Origin: Daphnia carinata
Lineage: Eukaryota > Arthropoda > Branchiopoda > Diplostraca > Daphniidae
Assembly (NCBI RefSeq): GCF_022539665.2
Contig: NC_081333.1
Span: 3,906,001 to 3,970,000 of the forward strand
Reading direction: 5' to 3'
DNA: 64,000 nucleotides
Shown here: piece after piece, positions 51,950-64,000 of the stretch
How the letters are laid out: each line of letters starts with the position of its first letter
How positions within the stretch are numbered: the first letter of the stretch is position 1
Program-made: the position numbers and the translations under genes
The notes under the pieces: generated by a model
Told to the model about the DNA's origin: nothing
Database searches by the model: none
Seen by the model: the letters and a program-made list of their open reading frames with translations, nothing else

Positions 51950-52940
51950 ATGGATAAGATAATAAAACAAAAAAATGGTAAGTATAAACATTATTATATT
52001 GGTTTTCAATTATTAATTATTGTTTATTAGATCAAATTATGAAGCTGCAGGCCCAGTTATTGGAACAACACAAAATATTAGATAACAAAGCTAAGGATCG
52101 TAGGCCTAACACGTAATGATTCTATTTATTTGCTTTTATTCATTCGTGTTTTGTAGCTCAAATTTTGAGTCTTCAAGCTCAGCTAGGGGAAAAGAACAAA
52201 TTGGAATGGAACAGTTTCCAAACAGTGAAGGAGGTTTTTTCAAAACTCATCTCTAACTGAACGTGAGGATGAGTTGGCATTAGGTGAACAAAGCCAGGTA
52301 CCTAAAGTTTTCAAATAAGAATTCAAAATAAGTATAGAATTTTAAAAAACAATTATTTATTGCTTAGTTATTCAGTCCACCACATGACAGTGTGTTAAAT
52401 TTAAATTCTGTTAGTGCTGCACTAAAAGAATCGTTAGTAATAAGCTCATGCAGTGAAGGAACTGAACAATTGTGGGAACGTATTTGGGCCGAAAATGGGT
52501 GTGGTACAGAAACCCAGAAATGGCACAAGTTCAACATGAAACATGGATTAGGTACTTTTCGGTTTTTTGTCTATCGAAAAAGTATTTTTAATGCTATTAT
52601 TTTGCATTCACAGATTTTAACGGGGGATCAAATCAAGTCTGGAAGTGTTACAGGATGGAAGAGTGAGCCTACAGATGAAAAAACACTGAGAGTGCATTAC
52701 CGTAAGGTGTGAGGTAAATTAATAGAGTAATGCAAATTGCCTAATGAGAAGTACCATCTTGTGTTAATGAATCCAGTACAACAGCAATCCTTTATAGTTC
52801 TGTCACAGCTAGAAGCCTCAAATAATTCTGCTTCTCTGTCTAAAGAACAACTTGTCCTTTACGTTCAGAGTGTTGGGGAAACTGGGTACTTAAATGGCCC
52901 TAAAGATGTTTTAATTTTGCTGCTATTGCAGAGATGAACA
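51950..52940 (+). pseudogene. Decayed coiled-coil gene in the left arm, family unknown
   Basis: ATG 51950 opens MDKIIKQKN, a donor GGTAAGT follows, and an acceptor TTTATTAG at about 52029 leads to QIMKLQAQLLEQHKI. A third exon (after GTTTTGTAG, about 52157) gives SLQAQLGEKNKLEWNSFQTV and then a frame break. A further exon from about 52370 reads SVSAALKESLVISSCSEG.. and ..WAENGCGTETQKWHKFNM, then TGDQIKSGSVTGWKSEP and, after stops, KEQLVLYVQSVGETGYL. Splice signals are still visible but frameshifts and stops break the frame. The same exons occur inverted in the right arm (for example minus strand 56225-56449). No transposase or replicase motif was recognised. Confidence 0.5.
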
Positions 52941-53985
52941 TCATACATGGACTCTTTAGGTATGAAAGGATTTTTCTTCAAATAATTTTGAATTTATGAC
53001 GAAGAATTTCTCCTCCTTTTTGCCAACCAGGTCTAATCTACCAAAAAAAATTTTATCCAATAGGAAAGGATTTTCATGTACTGGGAACACAACTATCAAC
53101 AATGCAACATTGTACAGGTGCTAGTTTATCATTCAAGAGCCTTATACAATGAAGTTAATCTGCAATTTGTATGTCCTTTCCCAAGCTTCCACCAGAAGTT
53201 GAATCTATGAGTCATGTAAGTTCCATGATCAACAATTGATGTGTTTAACGGTGTTGTTTTTCTTTTCTCAATATAGGTTAATAGTAACATTGGATCTGAA
53301 AAGATTCTTGGTTGGGGCAAGACACTGAATAAATTGTATTGATTGGATGGATGACATGACATTGCTATACTTAATTCGGATTCCCCAGACGGTATTTGAT
53401 ATTAAAAAAATTGAAGTGCATATCTGGGCTCCCTTCTTTTCTGAAGCCCCGTTTCCCCTTGACTCATAATAAGCCCGTAGGGGGTCATGCCCCTACTGTA
53501 CGGTATATATAAAAACAACATATACCGAGGTTTGGAGGGCTCTGGCCGGAAAGGGGACGTGGGGTGCCGCTTCGTCCGATGATGTGTTCACGGAGGGTGA
53601 CGTGGCTGCCCACAAATCCGAACTAAAGGTTAATCGCTCCTGTAAAAATGTTCCAAATCTTCAGCTCTTCTTCCGGCTTCTCTTAGCCAATCACCGGGTA
53701 ATCTCCCCGGTGGGTCAACAAGGCAGTGTCTCCCCCTGCCTGGGTTGACGGCAACTTTTGAAAGGGCTATTGTGCCTTTTTAAAGTTGCAAAAATAATTG
53801 TAATGTGCAGAGAATTGTCAATAAAATTTTTTTTATAAAATATTTTTTGCAAAATTCGTTTCTTTCATTGTCTGTGTTAGCTTTGTTCACACATTACATT
53901 TATCAATTTTTTTTTTTTGGCTTTGCTTTATTTGTTTTTGTCACATTTGATGGTAAGGTGACGGGTATTGGTTTATCGTCCTATT

Positions 53986-54053
53986 ATTATCCAGGGATCG
54001 AACCCTGGATGTTCGGCATACCTCGCCGATGCTCTACCAATGAGCCACGAATC
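53986..54053 (-). repeat. tRNA-like sequence 1 in the palindrome (degenerate)
   Basis: On the minus strand it has an A-box-like TGGCTCATTGGTAGAGC, an anticodon stem TCGGC/GCCGA with loop GAGGTAT, and a B-box GGTTCGATCCC. Position 33 is A rather than T and the acceptor stem does not pair, so it is not a standard tRNA gene. It is the inverted homologue of the copy at 54339. Confidence 0.5.
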
Positions 54054-54177
54054 ATATGATTTTAAGTTGGCTTTTTTTTCTAGTCACTTGTGGACTTGCA
54101 TTTACACTTAGAATAAAACTGAAATGCAATTCTGCAATATACTCTTGTACAATATTTTACTTCATTTTTACACATCT

Positions 54178-54245
54178 ACTGAGGTTTGAACCCAGGGTAA
54201 CAGGTATCGCAGATAAAAGCTCTACCACAGAGCTAAGAACCTTAT
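54178..54245 (-). repeat. tRNA-like sequence 2, at the centre of the palindrome
   Basis: On the minus strand TTAGCTCTGTGGTAGAGC gives a perfect D stem (GCTC/GAGC), and GGGTTCAAACC a B-box. No good anticodon stem or acceptor stem is seen. It lies at the symmetry centre and has no mirror partner. Confidence 0.4.
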
Positions 54246-54338
54246 GGAAACAATAGAAAGATAAACATATAGTTGTGAAAGACTGCATAAACATCCTAGA
54301 TGATAACATATGATATGCGATAATAAAAAATTTAAATA

Positions 54339-54409
54339 TATCTCGTGGCTCAATGTTAGAGCATCGGCGTTGCACGCTGAATGTCTGGGGATCGGTTCCC
54401 ATACGAGTA
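54339..54409 (+). repeat. tRNA-like sequence 3 in the palindrome (Ala-UGC-like, degenerate)
   Basis: CTCGTGGCTCAATGTTAGAGC forms the acceptor start and D arm. The anticodon arm TCGGC-GTTGCAC-GCTGA pairs and has T33, giving a UGC anticodon. The T arm (GGGGATCGGTTCCC) is irregular and the acceptor stem pairs over only about five bases (CTCGT/ACGAG). It is probably a pseudo-tRNA or SINE head. Confidence 0.45.
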
Positions 54410-56777
54410 AAACCAAATACAAAATTACTTCATAAAATATACAGATTGTTCCTTGAATCTAAGTTGAACAATTCAAAGAGTGTAATAAATAATACTTACA
54501 GATAAACGATAAACCAATGGAAACAATGCTTACCATCAAAGGTGACAAAAACAATAAAGGTGAATTAAGCAAGCTAAATATAAAAAGTGTAATGTGTGAA
54601 CACAGCGAATACAGACAATGAAAGAAACGAATTTTGCAAAAAATATTTTATAAAAAAAATTTTATTGACAATTCTCTGCACATTACAATTATTTTTGCAA
54701 CTTTAAAAAGGCACAATAGCCCTTTCAAAAGTTGCCGTCAACCCAGGCAGGGGGAGACACTGCCTTGTTGACCCACCGGGGAGATTACCCGGTGATTGGC
54801 TAAGAGAAGCCGGAAGAAGAGCTGAAGATTTGGAACATTTTTACAGGAGCGATTAACCTTTAGTTCGGATTTGTGGGCAGCCACGTCACCCTCCGTGAAC
54901 ACATCATCGGACGAAGCGGCACCCCACGTCCCCTTTCCGGCCAGAGCCCTCCAAACCTCGGTATATGTTGTTTTTATATATACCGTACAGTAGGGGCATG
55001 ACCCCCTACGGGCTTATTATGAGTCAAGGGGAAACGGGGCTTCAGAAAAGAAGGGAGCCCAGATATGCACTTCAATTTTTTTAATATCAAATACCGTCTG
55101 GGGAATCCGAATTAAGTATAGCAATGTCATGTCATCCATCCAATCAATACAATTTATTCAGTGTCTTGCCCCAACCAAGAATCTTTTCAGATCCAATGTT
55201 ACTATTAACCTATATTGAGAAAAGAAAAACAACAACCATTAAGCATCTCAATTGTTGCTCATGTGACTTACATGACTCATAGATTCAACTTCTGGCAGAA
55301 GCTCGGGAAAGGCCATACAAATTGTAGATGAAAATCAATGTATAAGGCTCTTGAAGGATAAAATAACACCCCTAGAATGTTGCATTGTTGATAGTTGTGT
55401 TCCCAGTATGCTGAAAATCCTTTCCTATTGGATAAATTTTTTTTGTAGATTAGACATGGTTGGCAAAAAGGAGGAGAAAAGCTTCATCATAAATTCAAAA
55501 ATTTTTCAAGAAAATTCCTTTCATACCTAAAGAGTCCATGTATGATGTTCATCGCTGCAATGCCAGTGAAGTGAAACATCTTTAGGGCCATTTAAGTACC
55601 CAGCTTCACCAACACTCTGAGTGTATAGGACAAGTTGTTCTTTAGCAAGAGAAGCAGAATTATTTGAGGCTTCTAGCTATAACAGAACTATAAAGGATTG
55701 CTGTTACACAGGATTCATTCACACAAGATGGTACTTCTCATTAGACAATTTGCATACTCTATTACTTTACCTCATACCTTAATGGTAATGCACTTTCAGT
55801 GTTTTTCAACTGTAGGCTCACTCTTACATCCTGTAACACATCTAGACTTGACTTGATCCCCCACTAGAATTCTGTGAATGCAAAATAATAGCATTAAAAA
55901 TACTGTTTCGATAGACAAAAAACCAAAAAGTACCTAATTCATGTTTTATGTTGAACTCGTGCTATTTCTGGGTTTCCGTACCACACCCATTTTCAGCCCA
56001 AATACGGTCCCACAATTGTTCAATTCCTTCGCTGCATGGACTTATTACTAACAATTCTTTTAGTGCAGCACTAACAGAATTTAACTTTAACACACTGTCA
56101 GGTGGTAGATTGAATAACTAAGCAATAAATAATTGTTTGTTAAAATTCTATACTTATTTTGAATTCTTATTTGAAAAGTTTAGGTACCTGACTGTGTTCG
56201 CCTAATGCCAATTCATCCTCATGTTCAGTTAGGGATGAGTTTGGAAAAACCTCCTTCACTGTTTGGAAACTCTTCCATTCCAATTTGTTCTTTTCCCCTA
56301 GCTGAGCTTGTACACTCAAAATTTGAGCTACAAAACACAAATGAATAAAAGCAAATAAATAGAATCATTACGTATAAGCCCTTACCATCCTTAGCTTTGC
56401 TGTTATCTAATATTTTGTGTTGTTCCAATAATTGGGCCTGCAGCTTCATAATTTGATCTAATAAACAATAATTAATAATTGAAAACCAATATAATAATGT
56501 TTATACTTACCATCCTTTTGTTGTATTATCTTATCCATTTTTCAAATGTTCCTCCAGCCACGCGTTATTCTCTCCATCCACGCTACTGAACTAACTGCGA
56601 ATGGCATCCAATGGACTGAAATTGCCTACGCCAGTAATAACGAGTCTGAGCGGTAGATGGCTACGTGTCGGAAAAAAAGAAAAAAGTGTGATTTTTTTTT
56701 TTTTTTTGGCGAAATATTTTTTTTTTTTTTTGTGTAAAACGGATTGCCATATAATAATGTTTATACGGATTGCCGTA

Positions 56778-57130
56778 TGGCAATCCGTTTTACATAAAAA
56801 AAAAAAAAAAAATGGCGGAAAAAAAATAGCCCTCCAAACCTCGGTATATGTTGTTTTTATATATACCGTACAGTAGGGGCATGATCCCCTACGGGCTTAT
56901 TATGAGTCAAGGGGAAACGGGGCTTCAGAAAGGAAGGGAGCCCAGATATGCACTTCAATTTATGAAAAATTTAATACCGTTTTTAATTGAGAATCTGAAT
57001 GAAGTATGGAAATTCCATGTAGTGTATTCAAACATAATAATTTATTCAGGACCTTGCCCCAAACAAGAAACCTTTTCAGATCAAAATTTATTGTTCATCT
57101 ATAATAAGACAGTAAAACACCATTAGGCAT
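56778..57130 (+). mobile_element. Rearranged fragment of the same family
   Basis: TGGCAATCCGTTTTACATAAAA after TA is joined, within 50 bp, to an internal stretch that matches 54945-55210 of the right arm in the same orientation (starting TAGCCCTCCAAACCTCGG). A terminus fused to an inner segment indicates deletion or template switching. It abuts the vasa pseudogene. Confidence 0.65.
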
Positions 57131-57169
57131 AAAAACTCTTAATTCATATATATAGTTCATACCTTACAT

Positions 57170-59160
<1,991 letters not shown>

Positions 59161-59429
59161 AAAAATGTAGAACAGAATGAAACAAATAAGATTATATAGA
59201 GAGGTCAAGAAGTAAAATCTAGCGAGGACGGTCTATCTAGCGAGTAAAGGTAGACAGCAGACTACACGCGTTAAGCCAATCTAAAAATATGCCTGAAAAA
59301 AAACTGTCCCATGAGCCACGGTTTAAGGCGCCTCTTGTGGACGCAAAAGTCATTACGAGAAATTTTATCCGCCACAAATTAAATGTTTTTAAACATTTAA
59401 AGTACTTATCCAAATGAAAATTTAACTTA

Positions 59430-59839
59430 AGAAAATTTATGTTTGAGTAATATAAAGACGTTATCGTGTATTATTTTCACATCGCAACAACCAATAATGA
59501 CTTTATATTACTCAAACATATTATTTATATCTAAAACAAGCTATTATTCTCATTGCTATTAGAATTACATTCATTATAATTGCTGCAGCACAAAATGGAA
59601 AGTTAATAGTTAATAGTAGTAATAATGAAGTTAAGTAAGTAGAATATAACAAAATAATTAGTGTATAGTTATATTTTAATGAAATAAAGTTATTAATTAA
59701 AAAATTATATATTTATATGGCTAGAATTCGTAAAGTTGTATTTAGAAAATTAAGTAGGAATCTGGCCGATAGATGGCCATAGCTGTAAAAAAGAAAAAAA
59801 AGGCCGAAATTTTTTTTTTGGGGGTAAAACGGATTGCCA
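59430..59839 (+). mobile_element. 3' part of a TGGCAATCCG-family element
   Basis: It ends GTAAAACGGATTGCCA followed by TA. The body matches 51240-51490 in the same orientation (TGCTGCAGCACAAAATGGAA, GTTAATAGTTAATAGTA). Its left end is not clear. It contains a perfect 19 bp inverted repeat (59439-59457 and 59501-59519). Confidence 0.65.
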
Positions 59840-60071
59840 TACCAGAAACTTGTATCGAATGACTTTTACAGGGAATGCCATCTATCGAGAGAAATATCAT
59901 AAAAACAAGGTCAGTGGTGAACTATATCATCCCACCTAGACCGAATCCCTATCTGGAAATTGGATTGTTTCATTGAGGTAGATAAAGAAACGGTTTGTTA
60001 CAAGCGAATTTGAGTTTTGTACGCGACTATAGGTTATATAAGACACAAATATTTCTTAGGAACTACAGAAC

Positions 60072-61776
60072 ATGTTAGCGTCAAATACCATCAACAAAGC
60101 TGGTAAAAGAGAAGAGGATTCCGAACAGAAAGGTTGTTCGACTTCCAAGAAACAAAAAGTAGAGTACGGTGAGCCTTACCTGTTTTTTATAGCTGAATTG
60201 AAAATATCGTTTCTTGTTTGTATCGTAGATGTGTTTGTAAGAAACGGGATAAACTGCTTTAAAAGTGAAGAATATGGTTCGGTGTACTTTTCCTGTTTTA
60301 ATCCAGTCTGGCCTATCCTAGGATGTGGGTTAAGTGATGGAAAGGTTCTAATAATTGAAGGAAAAAGGCAAGCCGATTTAGTTAGCATATGGGAAAATAA
60401 AACATGGAACAAAGTAAATGCAATGTCGGCTATGACCGATCTCGGATGGAACGTAAATGAAAAAGCTCCCAGTTTATTTCAAATAATTTACTAAATTATT
60501 GTTAAATTTCATTAGATGGACGGCAGCCTTTTGCTCACCGCATTTCTGGATGGGCAAATTGTACTATGGAACAAAAACATCAAAACTTCAATGGAAATTA
60601 AAGATCCCAGTGGTGAACAAGTGTGGGCTGCTACATGGAATCCTTTCTTGCCTACTATATTCGCAACTCGAAGTGATCAGGTATATCATGTGCGCTAAAC
60701 TAATAACATTAATAATTGTACCTCTTTGGCAGACTGTTCTAATATGGGATCATGCCCATAACCAACCGGAAACACCTAAACAGAGATTCGCCTACCACTC
60801 TAGTCTGTTAAGAGACTTAGTATGGATCTCGGAGGATCAGTTTTTTTCATGTTCCGATGGCGGGTTCATTCTGCTATGCCAAATTGGAATTGAATCGCCC
60901 ATAAAATCTTTCGATCACGAAGTAGTAGCAATTTATAAATAATAATTGCTTTGGCAATAGAAAGCTTTCTCTTTGTTTTGGTTTTTTTCTTGCACAGGAT
61001 GCAGTGCTATCCTTGTCTTGGAACAGTACTTTGAATCTTTTGGGATGCTTATCACGGAACGGATCAATAATGGTGAAAAAAACAACAAGATATTTTTTTT
61101 GTTTTGTTCATTCTTTTTACATACAGCTCAAACGCTGTTTCTGTACAGGTATGGTCGATCGAGACCAACGAGCCTATTTATTTAGTAAAAAATGAAAGAA
61201 TGAAAAGACCCACGTGTTTAGCTTGGTACCTTGATGATGATTCGATAGCTGAATCAAGTTGGATTGCCTGGTTAAAATTTCATGAAATGTTTCATATTAA
61301 TTTCATCAACTGAACCTGTTTGCTTACGGTACAGCGGATTAGAGGATGGATCTGTAGTCTTATGGGATAGCCGTGGCAATAGCGATCCAGTCCTTAGTTT
61401 GCCCGTACAAACCAATTCCATCTGGGATGTCTCCTTTTCTCCTGACGGCCTGTTTTTAGCTTCTATCGATTTGCAAGGAAACTTGGTTATTTGGACAACT
61501 AAGGTAAATACTTTTAGATTCACACTACCTCCTTATAGAACGCCGGAAGTTTTTCACGCAGACCTGGCAAATCGTATTTCAATCGAACTTGTCCTTCCGC
61601 GCGTCAAAAAGAATCTTGCAATGGGGAGCAGGTGGACGTAAATTAGCTATTGCTAATCCAAGTGAACAGGTACCAACCAAAACTCTAACGAAAAATAGGT
61701 TAAGGTAAATTACTTTTCTACTTTTTTTCAGATTCACCTAATTGAGGCTGTTGAGTTGGTGAAGAATAAACATTAA
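60072..61776 (+). CDS. WD40-repeat protein of the TBL1/ebi type, without a LisH domain
   Basis: TBL1-type proteins are WD40 scaffolds of nuclear co-repressor complexes. Exons 60072-60168, 60229-60452, 60516-60680, 60733-60921, 60998-61072, 61149-61270, 61335-61503, 61562-61669 and 61732-61776 give 397 aa. WD blades are visible: TDLGWNMDGSLLLTAFLDGQ then IVLW, WNPFLPTIFATRSDQTVLIW, FFSCSDGG, LSLSWNSTLNLLGCLSRNGS then IMVW, GLEDGSVVLWD, DVSFSPDGLFLASIDLQGN then LVIW, and ILQWGAGGRKLAIA. The order and wording match the TBL1 C-terminal propeller. The N-terminus is a short basic stretch (KREEDSEQKGCSTSKKQK) with no LisH or F-box-like domain, and sequence identity to TBL1 looks low. The acceptor at 61561 was chosen because it restores the last blade and gives a 58 bp intron. 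Confidence 0.78.
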
Positions 61777-62783
61777 ACAACATTTTTTGAAAATATTTGA
61801 CGTAATAGATTAGCACTTCCACATTATATGCATGAGTGATAAATAAGAGCCTTGCTCCTAAGTATTTGCTTATCAAGATTCCAAAACCCCTTCTGGACAC
61901 GAAAGAACTACAGAGATGACCGTAAATCGTTACATAGGAATAGATAACTCATCCTTTTACGATTTTCCTAGTCTCATTGTTATACATGTCGCTTGTTCAG
62001 AAGGGATTTTGGAATCTTGCTATGTAAACTTATTACATAGCACTTGGACAACTCATTCTTACTTTTAGGATTTTTTTTCGTGTCTTGCTTTGTCGGTCAT
62101 CCTTCCCATCAACCATCTACTGTGTGACATCGCAATGTCGTTACCTCTAGATTTGTTTATCCATAGCGAAATATTGCGACATTGTTTTCTCATTCTGCAA
62201 GGTTGATTTACAGCAATACACAATATGAAATCGAGGATAAATAAGGGAAGGGAAATATACATACTTGAGTAATTTACAAGGACACAAAAGATACACTACT
62301 CCTAGGAATTGATCGAGAAACAAAGTAAATGCCTAGCAGACGAACCATTAACCAGCTCCAAGGCACTGGGAAAAACGTTATTATGCGTCAAAAACGAATC
62401 GCTCGGCACTAGGCTCTACTGCACCCGGTAAAAATTATTCGTATCCGTTGCAACATCGACAACGTTAAACACCTGCAACATAACGCGTACCATACTAGAA
62501 CATAAAGACTAGACTCACAAATTATACCAGCTCAGCTGGTTATGTGCTTCTGGCTTTCTGTTGCGTGTTGTCTGCTATTTCCAACTTCTGCGCGCTCTGT
62601 CTCTTTATCATGGGGTAACATTGAAATTAGGCAACGCTGCAGATCCAGTTTGATTTGTCAGTTTCAAAATAAGTTTACCTGTCAAGTGTGAAACTCGATT
62701 GGTCTCGTTTGTGATTAAAACACCGATTCCGACAAACCGAACCGATAAACCGCGTAAAGGAATTAATTTTCTTTATTCAGATT
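61777..62783. other. Intergenic region with an inverted repeat, upstream of HAUS6
   Basis: About 1 kb. It includes the degenerate repeats at 61870-62090 described separately. No exon was supported. The HAUS6 ATG comes three bases after a 3' splice site (TTTATTCAG), so a non-coding HAUS6 exon may lie here. Confidence 0.5.
61873..62025. repeat. Inverted repeat of about 30 bp with a loop of about 95 bp
   Basis: CAAGATTCCAAAACCCCTTC near 61874 pairs with GAAGGGATTTTGGAATCTTG near 62001, continuing imperfectly on both sides. Within and after it, two related stretches (around GATAACTCATCCTTTTACG and ACAACTCATTCTTACTTTT) form a degenerate direct repeat about 100 bp apart. Confidence 0.6.
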
Positions 62784-64000
62784 ATGGCTTCCAACATTTC
62801 TGCAGCCAGCTGTGAAGCGAGTACACCTGTAGAAAATGAAGTTGCTATCGAGCTGGACTATTTCAATACGCTTTTCGTATATCTCAGACTCTTGAAGTTT
62901 GACAACAAATCCATGTCGGAAAAACATAAAATAAAGTTTGATAAAGACCTTTTCAGAGTTCCCAATCAAAAGGCTTTCCAACTTGTTATACACTTCCTGT
63001 TCAATAAACTTGATGGGTCACGATCAAAGGAAGTTTTTCGTGATGTTTGGCCTATCACTGACAAAAAACAAGAGGCAGAGTTCCGAAAGCAAGTTAGGCT
63101 TTGGTTAGCTGAAGTGCAAGAGGTACCAGTCTCAATTGGTTTGATTTTTTTGTTTGAAAACTAATTGCAAACTGTTACAGAATAATAAAGAGGCTTTCCA
63201 ATTTGATGGCCGCCACATCAATCCCTCAATGTTTCTGTCCCCAGGAGGAGAAAAGTTTGCTCAGCTAATGTGTGCTTTGGCTTCACACATCCTTGACAAA
63301 ATACCAGTGCGAAACTCACCACTGGAACCACCACCTGTTTTCAATTCAAATCCGTTAATCACAAATCTAAAACTTTTAGTACTCAAGGGACATCTCCATT
63401 CTGAATTTGAAGCACATGTAAGGATAACAAATAATTTCCGAGAAGAATATCAACACTACAAACAGCTAGCAAGGTATTTTGCTTTTGTGCATGTATGTAT
63501 CAAAGCTATTTATGTTACCACTTTGTTGTTATAGAGAATTACAAGCAGAATACAGAGAATTGTGTGAAGAAGAAGTGAGAGCTAAGAAGGAGCTGTGTTT
63601 AATAGCTGAAAGCTCTGGTCTACCAGAACTCAAAAGAAAAGCTCTCATCGATCTTGATAATAACGAAATCTGCTTAGGTATCAGTTCATCCATGGCATTT
63701 TATGAGGAAAAGTAACAACTACAAAATGATTGCTATCGCAGAATTGGCCACCGAGATTGAAAAGGAAAACGAAAACCTAAACACGCTCATGAAAGGATTG
63801 TTAATTTACGAGGAATCCTTCAAGAAATCGTGGAACATTATCAAGGATGTTATTGAAATGACTAAAGGACGGCAAGCGAGTATAAATGGAAGAAAATTAA
63901 TCAGTTCCTTCCCTACCGATTTCATCGAACAATACCAAACTATACATAGCGTAATTCCTCCATTCCCTGATTTTAGTTTATATTATGTAACGTTATTATT
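62784..64000 (+). CDS. HAUS6: HAUS augmin-like complex subunit 6, 5' part
   Basis: Augmin recruits gamma-tubulin to spindle microtubules to nucleate branches; HAUS6 (Drosophila Dgt6) contacts the gamma-tubulin ring complex. Exons 62784-63122, 63181-63473, 63535-63677 and 63742 onward run off, or nearly off, the window (a donor-like GTAACG at 63988 may close the last one). The HAUS6 N-terminal domain is clear: KAFQLVIHFLFNKLD, SKEVFRDVWP, EAEFRKQVRLWL, then MFLSPGGEKFAQLMCALASH. It is followed by helical, charged sequence (AEYRELCEEEVRAKKEL). ATG 62784 gives MASNISAASC.. The C-terminal two thirds of the protein are outside the window. Confidence 0.9.

Larger units (their letters stand above)
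51745..56749. mobile_element. Large near-palindromic (foldback) element, two arms of about 2.3 kb
   Basis: The sequence from about 51745 rightward to 54060 reappears, inverted, from 56749 leftward to about 54340. Clear landmarks are TATACCGAGGTTTGGAGGGC at 53520-53540 against its reverse complement at 54940-54970; the pair of segments around 52740-52980 and 55530-55760; and the outer coiled-coil exon at 52040-52080 and 56400-56450. The right end is GTAAAACGGATTGCCA followed by TA; the left end is a variant TGGGAATCCGTTTTAC preceded by TA. The arms differ by scattered substitutions and small indels. The centre (about 54060-54340) is not palindromic and holds tRNA-like sequence. No transposase was recognised. 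Confidence 0.85.

Noticed and set aside
61504-61641. Read-through of the WD40 exon after LVIWTTK
   Set aside because: It has no similarity to the last blade; splicing 61503 to 61562 recovers ILQWGAGGRKLAIA and a normal intron length.

Overview
The window is nuclear DNA of an arthropod. Genes are dense and sit on both strands, most introns are 50-80 bp with GT..AG ends, and the encoded set is typically animal (CLIP-170, ERK, augmin, P450 reductase, FABP). A decayed vasa copy with CCHC zinc knuckles and the very compact layout suggest a branchiopod crustacean such as Daphnia; this is an inference from family resemblance, not a database match. Exon chains were built by hand from splice sites and family similarity, and each complete chain was checked to have a length divisible by three.

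Layout. 0.1-0.4 kb: one exon of a tyrosylprotein sulfotransferase (-). 1.5-5.4 kb: mitochondrial tRNA modifier MTO1 (+), tail-to-tail with the Golgi SNARE GOSR1 (-). 5.8-6.7 kb: a small basic protein, possibly PIMREG-like (+), head-to-head with GOSR1. 6.7-10.7 kb: a 4 kb non-coding stretch. 10.7-19.0 kb: a CLIP-170/CLIP-190 gene (+) with a 3.3 kb coiled-coil exon made of 60/67-residue repeats and a probable short isoform. 19.2-20.0 kb: RNA polymerase II subunit RPB11 (-). 20.3-22.2 kb: ERK MAP kinase (+). 23.6-25.1 kb: mitochondrial citrate carrier (-). 27.0-30.0 kb: NADPH-cytochrome P450 reductase (+). 30.4-31.4 kb: fatty-acid-binding protein (-). 33.6-37.1 kb: two tandem DHRS7-like dehydrogenases (+). 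37.3-39.7 kb: DALRD3 (+) and SUPT3H/SPT3 (-), whose stop codons are 18 bp apart. 40.8-44.7 kb: HEATR6 (+). 45.1-47.0 kb: bleomycin hydrolase (+). 47.5-48.0 kb: an unrecognised small coiled-coil protein (-). 49.2-50.9 kb: elongation factor 1-alpha (+). 60.1-61.8 kb: a WD40 protein of the TBL1/ebi type (+). 62.8-64.0 kb: the 5' part of the augmin subunit HAUS6 (+).

The accessory part is a mobile-element nest at 51.2-59.8 kb, behind EF1A. It holds several copies of one family with the terminal inverted repeat TGGCAATCCGTTTTAC flanked by TA. These include a 5 kb near-palindromic element (51745-56749) whose two arms carry mirror copies of an unrecognised coiled-coil gene and whose centre holds three degenerate tRNA-like sequences. 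A decayed, intron-containing vasa pseudogene (57170-59160) lies inside the nest. A 728 bp member of the family (39816-40543) sits between the divergent SUPT3H and HEATR6 genes.

The genes do not form a pathway. They are mostly single-copy housekeeping genes in compact arrangements: tail-to-tail pairs at 4.3, 19.1 and 38.5 kb, head-to-head pairs at 5.5 and 40 kb, and one tandem duplication at 33.5-37 kb.
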